A stretch of 64,000 nucleotides of DNA from Amoebophrya sp. A120 (lineage: Eukaryota > Sar > Dinophyceae > Syndiniales > Amoebophryaceae), in assembly GCA_905178155.1 (NCBI GenBank), contig CAJINV010000017.1:1686139-1750138 (forward strand). The letters run 5' to 3'. The position numbers and the translations under genes are program-made. Each line of letters opens with the position of its first letter. Within the stretch, counting starts at the first letter, position 1. Below are positions 1 through 10,800 of the stretch, one piece after another. The notes beneath the pieces are model-generated. The model was not told the DNA's origin and did no database searches. It saw only the letters and a list, made by a program, of their open reading frames with translations.

Positions 1-1316
1 GGCCTGTGGGGGTATACTTGTGAGCGCCAACCTGCAGGACCTGAAATCGAAGGCGAAGAAGGATAAGAGGGCCGGAGGCTGGTACAAAGCCCTGTTTGGG
101 GTTTTGCACGATAGCGGCGTCCGCTGCTGCGGACCCTGGCTCCGCCCGGTCTTTCTGGACAACAAAACTCCGGCGGAGATGCACGAGTGCCTTGCGGGGA
201 TCGATGTCATGCAGAACCTCAAGGACGCGCGGATCGACGTGCACAAGAAATTGGCGAAGCGCATCGAGGGCGGGTCGTGGAGCGTGTATTGTTATTGTTG
301 CGTAGGAATGGTTTCGAGTTTCTCTGAGTATTGCTTCACATGCCGGGAGAACGATAGATGTTGCGCGACTTCTTTGTGTATTTACATTGGTCTTTGCCAG
401 GGGGGGTCGCGGTAATCATGGCGTGACGAGCTAACCGGCTCTACTTCTTTTAGATTATAGCTTGCTCCTCCACTGCGATGCGGGGCACCGGTTTAAAAAA
501 GAAAACACATCTTCAAAACAGCCAGGCTCTTTCTCAAGCAGGCCACCGCGAAGAAGGCGGGCGACCTGCCTGCCATTTCCTACGACCTGTTCCTGCTGGA
601 GAAGGAGGTGAATCAGATCGACCGGGACCAATACAAGCTTCTGTCGGAGTGCAAGGACGAGTACGCCGAGGACAAGAAAACGTGGACGCGTGGTGGGAAA
701 TGGGACACGGCTTCGGAAAAGATGAGCAACTGGCTGGCCCTCTCGTACACCGGCCGGCAGGAGGCTATCAAAATGGGAGCGGGCGACGACGAGACGGCCC
801 AGCTCGTCAAGGACTACGGTACCCGCCTCGCGAAGGCGCAGAAGGTGAACCTGAAGGCCGTCGCGCCGTTGCTCAAGAAATTCGTAGGCATGGTGAAGGT
901 GTTGGACACCAAGCCGACCGAAGCACGTGCTTCCAACTTCGATTTTTTATAATTGCGTAGTGGCGCTATGAGTTCCTTCCTATCTCGTTTCCTCCTATTT
1001 CGCTTTCATTCTCCTAGTGCGCAGCGGTGTTATGTTTTTTCCTATTTCGTTTTGATTCTCATCCGCTGGAATTTACGAGTACAGTGCCCGTCTCCAACTA
1101 TGAAAATAATAATCATTCACAGTTGCCAAGACCGCCCAGGACCTGCACACGATGCTGAAATACTCCGTAGTGTATTTCACCGAGAAAGAGGACGAGGAAT
1201 TCGACATGTACGCGAAGAAACTCGCCGCTTGGGAGCAGAAGCGGAGCAACATAACCGACCGGAAGGCTGCCAAGAATCGCGGCACTTTGAAGGCCGCGCG
1301 GGCAAGTGGGAAGTGA
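1..1316 (+). CDS. Lys-rich helical protein, 3' part (three exons, 5' end outside window)
   Basis: I do not recognise the family. The frame is open from the window edge to base 273, so the start lies upstream. Exons 1-273, 526-926 and 1123-1316 join in frame through two GT-AG introns (274-525 and 927-1122) and end at TGA 1314-1316. About 287 residues are visible. They are strongly charged and helical, rich in Lys and Glu, with 'KKAGDLPAISYDL' and 'ALSYTGRQEAIKMG' stretches. I see no signal peptide or membrane segment, so it is probably intracellular. The introns are of the ordinary kind with no inverted-repeat ends, unlike most introns further right. The first donor (GG|GTCGTG) and the second (C|GTGCTT) are weak matches, so the exact edges could shift by a few bases; the frame match across all three exons supports the model. 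Confidence 0.5.
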
Positions 1317-2492
1317 TGGGCTGTGGGGAACCGGTCGGCCGGATTGTTCTGCAGCAGTTTCTACTTGATGTCCACACTTAGTTTTTTTACGTTATCTTCT
1401 AGAGAGTATTTATTTCCATGTCTACTCTCACCAGGACCATGAGCTCCGGTCTCTGGAAAACGAAAGAACCGCGATCGTGTTTCTCTTTGGGATTTTGAAT
1501 GTGTGACTACAATTCTTATTAGCAGTGCGCTACACTCCGAACTATCTCAGCTTTTTCGTTAGTCTTTACGAAGAGAATTCTCTTGATTTTCACCGCGCGA
1601 GGAATGCACCTCAGGGACCTGGTCCAACAGAACACGAATTTGAGAAATCTGATATGGCTTTGCATGGCACCAACGAGCGACTTCGTCGGGTAGAAAAGAA
1701 GCTGGGTTTTTCATGAATGAGCAAGAACTCCTTGCATGTTTCACCATGCAACCACAGACCGACAATTTCTTTGTCCACACGACGAGCACTTTTTGAAAAT
1801 TGACAAAACGAAAAGGCCGATGACAAAACCGATGATGAAGCTGTCTCTCAAGTCCAATGCTATGAATCCCGACAAGGGCCGGGGAGTGGGACAACATTGC
1901 GAAATGTTGCGGCACAATGACCACCAGCCAACATCTTTTGAAACCATTTGGACCAGATCTAGAACACATCAGTCACCACGCATGACAGATTCGCTGTTTT
2001 TGTAGTATAGGCTTGCAAGAATGGTGGCACTCAGCTGGTTGACATGCCTGAGCCCATTCGCCCGCGTAGTTTTGATCGCGTTTTCGTACTGCGTGTGGCG
2101 CTTCCGTCAGACAGGCATCTTCTCGTGTGTTTGGGTCCGAGCCCGCTGGGCCATCTTGCGTTTCTTTCGCAGAGGCTCTGCAAGGCTGCTCGGACGGGGC
2201 CTGAGCTTCGTGCTGCGAGGCCTTTTCCGATTGTAAAGGGACGACTGACAAAAAGGCCTTCTTCCCGGCCCTTCTCTGTCATGACCCCTAGGGCCCCTCC
2301 CCTTCATGGAAATTTCGCGACTATGGGCCAGCCACAAACCTGACAAGACCCACCTCCTGCGGCGGGTTTGCGCAGTGGCACGGGCCGGGCCCCTTTGCGC
2401 CGGCGAACTTGTTCGCCTCGCGGCCCCACGAACAGGCTTTCTTTTTTGAAAATCCCGCACGGGATAGCGCCTTAATAGGCGCCCGCCGCCGC

Positions 2493-2519
2493 CCCGGGGC
2501 CTCTGACTGAGGCCCCGGG
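2493..2519. repeat. Perfect 11-bp GC hairpin
   Basis: Bases 2493-2503 (CCCGGGGCCTC) pair perfectly with 2509-2519 around a five-base loop. It sits at the end of a GC-rich block and could form a very stable stem in either strand. No gene is directly attached to it. Confidence 0.7.
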
Positions 2520-2904
2520 CACTGTAACTTGTCAGCACATCAAACCACCGGCGTTCCATTGGATGTCAAAAGAACGCTGCGAGCAAGCGTGCGTGCGAGA
2601 ATGGAAAGAGAACTGAGAGCGAACTTGTGAAGATCCTCGCGCTATCGTCGTTCGCTGAACAACAAACAACTGCGAAGCAAATGTGAACCCTTTAGGAAAG
2701 AGAAAGATTATTCGTGTCGCCAACACGCCGGCGCGGTTGGCAAGAAACTGGCCAGACGAATTTGTGTCGTCTGTGCGTGTACGCTGCTGCTGGATCGCGC
2801 AGCTTGTTCTTCGTAGATCTGCAGTGCATTCGTTTGCGTTTCAAGATGATCACGAAGACACACTACGTGTAACTACCCAGTTACAGGCACTGGATGCTCC
2901 ACGA

Positions 2905-3100
2905 CTTGCTGGCCAATCTTGATCTCCGTCCATCGCCCCGACCCGGGGCGCTGGATCCATGCTGCCCGACCTGCCGGCCAGCCTCGACCCCCATCCAACG
3001 CCCCGGCCCGGGGCGCAGGAAGGATCCGTCAGGAGCCGGTGGGCACCCCCAGTCGCTCTCCATCCAATGCCCCGGCCCGGGGCGTTGGATCCATGTCGCT
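2905..3100. repeat. Three tandem ~65-bp units, each with a GCCCCGRCCCGGGGC palindrome
   Basis: Three imperfect copies lie head to tail. Each has a palindromic core (2934-2948, 3000-3014, 3069-3083), preceded by CCATC and, in copies 1 and 3, followed by a TGGATCCATG tail. The palindrome with its flanks can form a stem in each unit. The repeat is non-coding in all frames as far as I can tell. Confidence 0.75.
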
Positions 3101-3743
3101 TGGTCGCGGCATCAATGGCACAGGGTTTATCCCCTTGGCCATTTTTATCAACTGCAAATAATGTAATTCCGAACCCGTCATCTTCTCGTCGTGCTCCTGC
3201 TCGTGCACAAGCACAAAGGAAGTGAGTCATAGAAAAGTCTATCACTATCTCTATCATGTAGTTGACGGTAATGCACGTCTTGCAAACCCAAATTACCGGC
3301 TCCTTTTTGATGTCCACACAAGCAAGGCTGGCCTTAGTTGCGCAAGACCGATACAGGCATCGATGACCCTAAGCAAAATCTTGTAGAGCTTGTATGCAAA
3401 CACAAGCAGCAGCAACAGTTGATGCGACTCAGCGACACTACTTGCAGTCGATAGCGCGCTCGTCCGTTGTAAAAAGTTTCTTCATCCTCATGATCCTGTT
3501 CCTGATCGTCCGTATTCTGTGCAAAAGTATCGTAGAGTCGTCTCACTGCAAGATTACGGCTTTATTGCAGAGTGCTTTTCTTTCTTTCCCCGATTGCTAT
3601 TCTTCGAGCACGAGCATGATCAGGGTAACAAACTCCGTTATTGCTTCGTCATCGTCCCCACCAAGGTGAATAGAAATTAGGCGTTTGCTGTAGTGCTAAT
3701 GTTGCTAATCTTGCTTTTATCTTTATAGATCCTCCATCTAGAA

Positions 3744-6700
3744 TTACGATATTTTTTTCCGTGCATAACCCGAGGAAACCGACGACTTGCTGTTGCTGCG
3801 CTCCGAATCGGATCCAAAACTCGGCCCTTGTTCCAGATCCTTGCTTTGTCCACTGCTGGTTTTGCTGCCATTCTTCTCGACACCGGAGGACGTCGTGGGG
3901 GTTTGCCGCTCCTGGCCACGGGAAAGACTGCGCCCGCCCGATGCGTGCAGTGGTACCTTATTTATCATAGCTACGGACATTTACGTTTTGTTGTTAAGCT
4001 ATAGTAGAGCTTCCAGAGTCAGATCATTCTTTCGCAGCAATAACGTGCTCACTGAGTAGTTCTACCTTTTTTTTCCCTTTCGGTGGAGCACATGTTCCGG
4101 TGAGGTTCTTGCGCTTCACCACGGAAAACAGGATGAGGAGAATCAGCAACAGGGTGACAACAAAGAGAAATGAGGAGGCCGGGTGTGCAAAAACGAAGTC
4201 GGTGGCGTGAAGGATTACCTGGTGGCGAGTGTCAGTTGGTGTAGTTTTTCCTGCATGGTGCGTGCAGCGTTGTTTCCTTCTTCCCAACAGGAAGGAATTG
4301 TTACGGAACAGGCAAAGTGAGATGAGAAGCAATTTAACACCTCCAAAAAACCAAGGCTAGCGCTAGGCACAGTCGTATGCAGCATGGAGATGGAAATCAA
4401 TGAAAAAGTACTTATATTTATTATCCGCAGAGGCAGATGGTGCAACCATTGCAGTTGTTCTGCTTCTGTACCTGTTCGAAGCTCCCAACAACTCGCATCA
4501 GAATCCCACCAGTGAAAACATTGCCGCCTGCGTGCCCGTTTGAATTCGCGGCGGCCGGTAGTAGATTGGAGTTCGAGTGGCCTTCACTTACCGGTCCTTC
4601 CGTGCGCAACATCTGTTTGCCGGCTGAGGCTGAGGAAGAACTGAGTGAAGAAATGGAGACAGAATCGTGTTTGTAGGAGGCTGCGGCCGTGTTCGGCTTC
4701 TGCTCTTCATCGTGCGCCACATCCCCTCCTCCACCAGACACCGTTGCAGCTTCGGCACCGAGCTTCGCAGTAGATGATGTCCCTCGTGTGGCTGAAGAAG
4801 CGTCTTTCGCCACGGAAGACGGTGCGGCGCTCGTCGCCAATGGCGCTGTTGGTTTAGTCACTGCAGTGGCGCGACTGTCACGGCTTCTCGCGTTTTTCGA
4901 GTATTCTGAAAAAACAGCTGACCCTGACGCCGACGCCGACGCGGACCGCTTTACCGATTGTTCCCCCGGAAACGTTTGCTGCGCTGCTGTAGATGTAGAA
5001 GCACGGTCACGGAGAGCCGGCGGCGCCATGCCATCTGCCTGGATTTCTCTTCCTATTTGCGACTGCGCTTCATCTGACACTGTGCTGCGGGCGCCGGCAC
5101 TTGATGTTTCTCCACCGGGCGTCGCTGCAGATGCAACTTGCCGAGACTGACCGAGGCCCTTGTTCGTCGTCGGGTTTCTATTGGCGTCCCCTGTGGACGA
5201 CCCCAGCGCAACGCGCGGCATAGCAGTGTCCGCACCGGGTGGCGGCGCCTGCTGCGGCTGTGTTTCCGCGGGGGGGGTGCCCTCGGCTCTTGGGCTTGCA
5301 GGCGTTGGGGCCAGTGCTGCGGCAGCTGCATCTTTAGCGCCCTCCAGCTCCACGAAAGAGGCCAATCGAGCTTGCTGCCTTGCTTGCGCGTTTTTTTGTT
5401 GTTGGTCTTCGTTGCGCGCCCGAACCTCTACCTGGATTCGTTCGCGGATTTGTCTGACCGCTGTCTCCGGGCCATCGCGGTCCAATGCTGGCTCGTCCAT
5501 TGCCAGATTTCTTTGCGGAGCGAAAATTGCGCTCAGCACGTTACCGGCGAGTGGCCTCAGTACCGCGGGGTCAATCGGGAGAAGGGGATCCACCAGCCAC
5601 GCCTGGGCGTGCTGGATGACATACACATTCTGGTCGACGACGTTCACTGGTGGCCGGAGCTGGACCTTCTACATCAAGTTACTGCGCGGCTGCAACGTGC
5701 CTATGTTGTTGAAGCGGGGTCCCGCGGCCTGGGGACCGGACAGCAGCAGTGGTTTCCAGCCAAACTGCTGCTGCTCCTCCACCGGGGCGTGGGACAGTTC
5801 GAGCATCTGCATATTTATGAGATGGAACTTCTGGTCTGTCTGCGTCCCCTGAAGGATCGGCTCCGGTACCAGAATATTAAGCTTGCTCTTGACTGTGTAC
5901 GTCTGCTCGACGCCGCCAGCAACGTCGCCGGCGGCGGTCTTAATTTTTTGCGTTAGCAAATAATTCCAGGAAGTGCCTTCGGACTCGGCGACCTCGATGG
6001 TCGAGGAGTAGCCTTCTATGACACGACCTTCCCCGACACCAGGGTAGGGCACTCGCCCCGAGGCGGGTGCTGCGGGCGCGTCCCCCACTAGCTGAAGGTT
6101 TGCGTTTGGTGGAATCGGAATTCTGCGCTTTACTTCCTTGAAGTTGGGATCGTTGTCGTCCAGTGGCAGAATCTTCAGTCGGTTGGTATGTTGGTCCCCG
6201 GGCGGTGATTTGGAATATGCCCACGCGAGGATCGGCGTGTGATAGAAAGCACCACAGACGATGCTGTACATGACAGCTGTATGCAGGGCAGGGACTAACT
6301 TGTTCTGCACATACGCCATCGTTAACGTTTCATCCGCTGCCGCGGCCGCCGTTGTAGTTGTTCCAGAGCCCATCACTCTACTTCTGATGGCAGCTACCAC
6401 GCTGGCCTGCGTCTCAAGTTCTGACGTCGCCTTGCTTGCTTCTCGGTGTACAGTTCCTGTCGACATTTTCATTTGTTGATGATTGGTTGGGCTTTGCTGC
6501 AACACATCGCCCATGGCCATGCTGACCTCGGGTGGGTGTGGGTTTACATTGGAGTCCTCGACGTGGCTTGTTGCGCGAGGAAGAGATGATGAAGAAATAT
6601 GCTGCCTCTTTTTTGGAGCTTGATCATGATCCTCTTGACTTGCACTTGCTGAGGCACCACCAGTGGTCATAGCGTATTCTTCATGATCCTGGATGTTGTG

Positions 6701-7015
6701 CTCCGAGGTGGCCGCGGTGCTGCTTTCCGTACTAATCATTCGTCCTTGCGCCGTCGGCAAGACCGGCGGAACTGTATCTGTGCGAGGAATGGGGGAGCTA
6801 CTCAGCTCATTCTTGTTGGGATAAGATGTTGTCGAAGGAGATGTCACTTGATGTGTCTCCGGAGATTTTACACTACTCGTAAGTTGTTTCTTGTCCTCGC
6901 CGCTGCTTGTCACCGGACTGCGATCCTGAATTTCGGCCGCACACCTTCCGCACCAGCTGCACAGAACCGCGAGCCGGATACAGCTCCAGGTAAGGCGCAA
7001 TACGTGCGGCGGCAT
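3744..7015 (-). CDS. Signal-peptide, single-pass membrane protein of unknown function
   Basis: I do not recognise the family. The first ATG in frame (7015) gives a good signal peptide, MPPHVLRLTWSC followed by a hydrophobic stretch ending near CAAE. The long exon 7015-4472 contains a Ser/Thr-rich region, a possible hydrophobic segment (AVMYSIVCGAFYH), a conserved-looking globular part, then an Ala/Gln/Glu-rich helical region and a low-complexity Ser/Ala part. A GT-AG intron (4219-4471, phase 0) joins to exon 4218-4053, which carries a clear transmembrane helix (FLFVVTLLLILLILFSVV) followed by Lys residues. A second GT-AG intron (3971-4052) joins to exon 3970-3744, a Ser-rich tail. The predicted topology is type I, with the Ser/Lys-rich tail in the cytosol. 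One TAG (5669-5671) interrupts the frame; it is removed if a 36-nt intron at 5647-5682 is real. Length is about 966-978 residues from 7015. Confidence 0.6.
5647..5682 (-). other. Possible 36-nt GT-AG mini-intron spanning an in-frame TAG
   Basis: On the minus strand the segment begins GTAACT and ends CCACCAG. It is 36 nt long (a multiple of three) and contains the only stop codon (5669-5671) in an otherwise open frame. Removing it gives LQPR-MNVVDQ in frame. The alternatives are a true stop, stop-codon readthrough, a sequencing error, or a pseudogene lesion. Confidence 0.35.
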
Positions 7016-7033
7016 CCTGGCGGGCTTCGTCAC

Positions 7034-7877
7034 CTTGCGACGGACGCGCTGACGCTGAGAGGGGAGTCCAGCAAACGTCTCACAACCGTGTAAAAGAGCT
7101 GCGGGTGGAGAACCACAAGGCCGGTTTGCCTGCGTTATTAAGTGACGGAACTTTCGTTTGTCCCAGCAGGCTGCATTTCAAGCGTGTTGGTGGCTTCTCA
7201 GATACTGAGTAGACCACTGCCGCACCCGGAGTCAGGAAGTAACTCTAGCCCTATCTTTCAAGGCTCGCCGAGAATAAGAATACTAACTTGAGGATTACTA
7301 ATCGTGATCAAGACATTTTCGCTCAAATACTCGCATCATGATCTTCTCCACTTGAACCGATGCACTCAAATGACAGAAAAGCAAGAATGACATCCTGCAC
7401 CATGACGATACTAGTAGCCTTAGCCTGTTTCTGTTTCATCTGTTTCGCCCAGCGAACGCTTTTCTTGTTACATAATTGCACTCATTCTCATGCGCTCGTT
7501 CTCCCACCGGTTTCTCATCTGAATCTGATGTGTACGCAAAATTTTCGTTTCCGTGCGAACTTCATGATCATGAAGAGACTAAATACACTGCTGCGGCAGG
7601 CGCCGATAAGCACCAGAAAATTATTCAATTCTAAATTCCGTATCCGTAGCCGTCGGATAGCATTTGCATTATTTGCTAACAGTGCTACTAGACAAGCCTA
7701 TTTCATCGACCTTCATCTCCACGGACTTTTTTGAGGCAGGTCCGGTATTTGTTACTCATGATCTCCGTGAATATTGAAAAGAGAAGAATGAGCTAGAAAG
7801 GTACTTCTAGTTCCTTCGGGGAAAGTTTTTCTTGCGCCGATCCACTAACTAAGTAATCGCAGCATGATCATGTATCT
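7034..7877. other. Intergenic interval, no supported gene
   Basis: This lies between the 5' end of the membrane-protein gene and the 3' end of the PH-repeat gene, both on the minus strand, so it should hold the promoter of the former. It is AT-richer than the exons. A plus-strand frame at 7360-7734 has a hydrophobic N-terminus, but nothing else supports it. I see no recognisable promoter motif. Confidence 0.4.
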
Positions 7878-10800
7878 TCATCTTGCGCGTCCCGCGCCTC
7901 CTTTCCCACCACCCAGCAGCTGATTTGCGTCCGCAGGTGGCGGCCTCGCGAAATTTTCTTCAAAAAAGAAAAACGCGTCGAAAATGTCCATGTCTTCCGC
8001 CTCATCGCCGACAAACAGGAAATATGAAAGCGCTTCACAAACCCCCTGCTTACCTCCTTTTTTTTTTCGCTTCCACAAGACAGATTTCGCTTCCACAAGC
8101 CAGATGATTCCACGTCCTCTAGGCAGAAGAGCTGCTTGATGGGGTGCAGCATGTTGTGATGCAAACTTGGGCTAAAACTAAAGGAAAAAGGCAACGTCTC
8201 GAATTGTGTTGAAGTTGATATGATGCCTTAGCCTTTCATCGGATCTGCATGACAAATTAGGTGGAGGTAGGACACTAATCGTGCACTCTCATAGCGACCC
8301 GGCCGCCGGGGCCAGAAAGTTGAAGCAGGAAGACGGTAGCATGTTGTCGCCGGACAATCCCCACTTTTCCGCCCCGCCGGGGGCCTCCCACCGGGTACCG
8401 TGAATGACAAGTCCCTCGCCCGCGCCAACTCCGCGGCGACCGAACACGCTACGGAGCTGCCGGACCTGCGTCGCCACTTCCCAGCTGACGACTTTCTCGT
8501 ATTTCCACGAGTGTAGCTGCATCGCCTCGCCGAACGGCCCGATCACATCCTTGAACAGGAAGCGGTGCTTTTCCGGGAAAACCAAAAAGTCCCGAGGTTT
8601 TCGGTAGGCCAATTGCAGTTTCTCGTAGTCGAGGAGCACGCGCGGCTGCTTTTCTCGCAACTCCGCGGTTGCTTCCCCGGTGTCAGCGTAACGAAATTGG
8701 TCGCTGCTGTCGACCATCCACCAGCCACCGCTCCAGGACTTGCCCTCGGCGGTGTCCAAATTTTGCGTGGTGGTTTGCGGCTGTTCGCTTCGCCCGATGA
8801 TGGCGGCGGAAAGGAACCGGTACAGACTCTGTATCAAATGTAAAAATGTCTGGGTCTGGAAGATTCATGCTGTTTTTGCATGACACGGAAGGTCTGGCAT
8901 GGAAGCTCTAGCATCACAGGTTTCGAGAAGCTTCCGCAATGCCGAACCCGCATGAGAAATCCCCCACTTTGGTGACAGAAAGTGGGCAGCTTTTGCTACC
9001 TATGCATGAGAGATTTTTCTGTGTTCGAAAATGCGCATCACAAGTTAGGATCCTTCCAGACCCAGACATTTTTGCATTTGATACTCTGCGTGTCCGCGCA
9101 ACCGACTTTGAACTTGAACGGAGGGGACATTTTCAGGCCGTAATGCAGCGTCAATTCCTCGTCCGAGATCTTCAAGTGCTTGTCGATTTTGCCAGGAAGG
9201 CTCAACTTCCAATAGTGAATCTCGTCGTAGGGGATGCTTCGCCACCTGGACCGCGAGCCTTGGGATATGCACGAGAAAAAGTGCGTCAGTGTAAGTCTGT
9301 GATGCGAACAATAAACATGCAAGTAGAGAGATGCGTCTGTCATGCTGGATATGGATTAGAGAATGAATCAAGTCGAGTAGCGAGCGCGCGTTTTGACGTC
9401 CTATCTGCGCAGGACATGAAGAGGTTTTTGCTTTTATACCGGATAGATTTGAAATGCTGTTCCACCAAGTGACACTTACACACGTGTTTTCTTGGATATG
9501 CGAGGTGAGCTGTGTGGAGGAGAAAAATGTTGACGCGGTGTTGTCATAGTCACGATGCAGGATGCGGAAGCTGGTAAACATATGGAACCGCCAGGAGGCT
9601 CGAAATTAATGACAAGAGTGAACAAGAAAGTAAGGACTTGCAATGCCGATGCATGAAAGGCAGCCAGGCACAGAGTGCCTGTCCTGCAGGAGTTGCAGTA
9701 GGGTCAGAGTCAGAGATGGACGAGCAGCCTGTGAAAATAAAAAATGACAAAAAAAGGTGTCTTTGTTTCCCCAAACAGCATCAGAGATTGGATTTAATAG
9801 GAGCGTCCGAAATTTGTGATGCGCAGCCTCGAGATTCAAGTTGGGTTTCCGATTGGTATCATCTATCTTATGCACTCCAGCAAATTATTTCAACTTTCTT
9901 TGTAGTCCATTTCGAGCACCATGACGCATCCATAAAACAGCAAGATGTCGTGCCGGTTCTGTGCGGTGAAGCCGAAGTGAATCTTTTCACCGGGAAGAAA
10001 CAGGTGCAGCCCAGGATTGTTCTTGTCGTTCTCGCCTCCGCTCGGAGTCGATTCCGTTCCTTCCAAGGTTCGCGCCATCAGAAGCTGCTTGACGGTTTCC
10101 GGTATCAAATGCATATATGTCTGGGTCTGGATGAAGATTCTGAGATTTGTCATGCAGTTTTTCCAAGCTCCGCTAAGTCTGGAATGCAGGGCCTAGCATC
10201 GGAGGATCTGCAGTCGCTTACCCTTTGTGATGCCTGTTCTGCATGAGAAATGCCCTGTCAGCATGACCAGAAATGAGCACCTTTTGCAAGTCACGCAACA
10301 CAGATTTTTGTATGATCCGCAACATGCATCACAAGTTCGCATCCTTCCAGACCCAGACATATTTGCAATGCATATCCGGCTCCTCCTGGTAGTACTGGTT
10401 TGCCAACCACGACTATCGCAAGAAAAAAGTCGTGTTGCAGTTCCACATTGTGATGCTGCAGGACCGGCATGACAGACAACCTTTGTCATGCGCAAAATGC
10501 TTGCGGGCTTGGCTTCATTCATGTTTTCCCGTCTGAGCTCTGCATTGGAAGATTTCTCTGATATGCAAAAAGAGTTTGTAATGTATTTTTGAAGTACATC
10601 AAGTAGTTCTTACAAACAAGTGTGTAACGGTAAAACTTTTTCCCCGGGATAACGACACTCCGGACTGAAACCAGCTGCTCCCCTGTTCGCACACGTGCTC
10701 GTTTTCTTCCACAATGCTCCGCCAGGTTTTCGTATCTTCTTTTGGCGGGGCAACGGCGCCCTTCTTTTCGGATACCCGCGTGAGCCGGAAGGACAAGTAA

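Larger units (their letters stand above)
1317..3743. other. Non-coding interval with GC-rich repeats
   Basis: No convincing gene is seen. Open frames here are short and either Arg/Pro-rich products of the GC-rich block (about 2160-2530) or ordinary chance frames. A plus-strand frame at 3394-3669 contains one hydrophobic stretch (FFILMILFLIVRILC), but it has no second line of support. The interval lies between the end of the plus-strand gene and the end of the minus-strand membrane-protein gene, so the two genes converge here and both 3' ends should fall in it. Confidence 0.5.
9045..10105 (-). other. bPH-like domain D4
   Basis: Removing the introner at 9581-9934 joins NRHDILLF to TSFRILHRD, recreating the RD-x-x-[IV]-FT-x-x-RI strand. 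Downstream come RSIPYDEIHYWKL, LPGKIDKHLKIS and ELTLHYG. A second introner (about 9266-9498) falls in the loop before the SIPY strand. Confidence 0.65.

Noticed and set aside
2107-2559. Minus-strand Arg-rich frame of 150 codons
   Set aside because: The region is GC-rich and palindromic; the product is low-complexity Arg/Pro and no exon signals or domains were found.
5669-5671. Genome-wide reassignment of TAG to glutamine
   Set aside because: All long exons in the window stay open using the standard code and end naturally at TAG, TGA or introners; one TAG does not justify a changed code.
5138-5956. Plus-strand frames of 230-272 codons
   Set aside because: Antisense shadows of the membrane-protein exon; no signal peptide or domain, and the minus strand has a signal peptide, in-phase introns and a membrane helix.
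7360-7734. Plus-strand frame with a hydrophobic N-terminus
   Set aside because: Only one line of support. The remainder is unlike a folded protein and it lies in AT-richer intergenic sequence.
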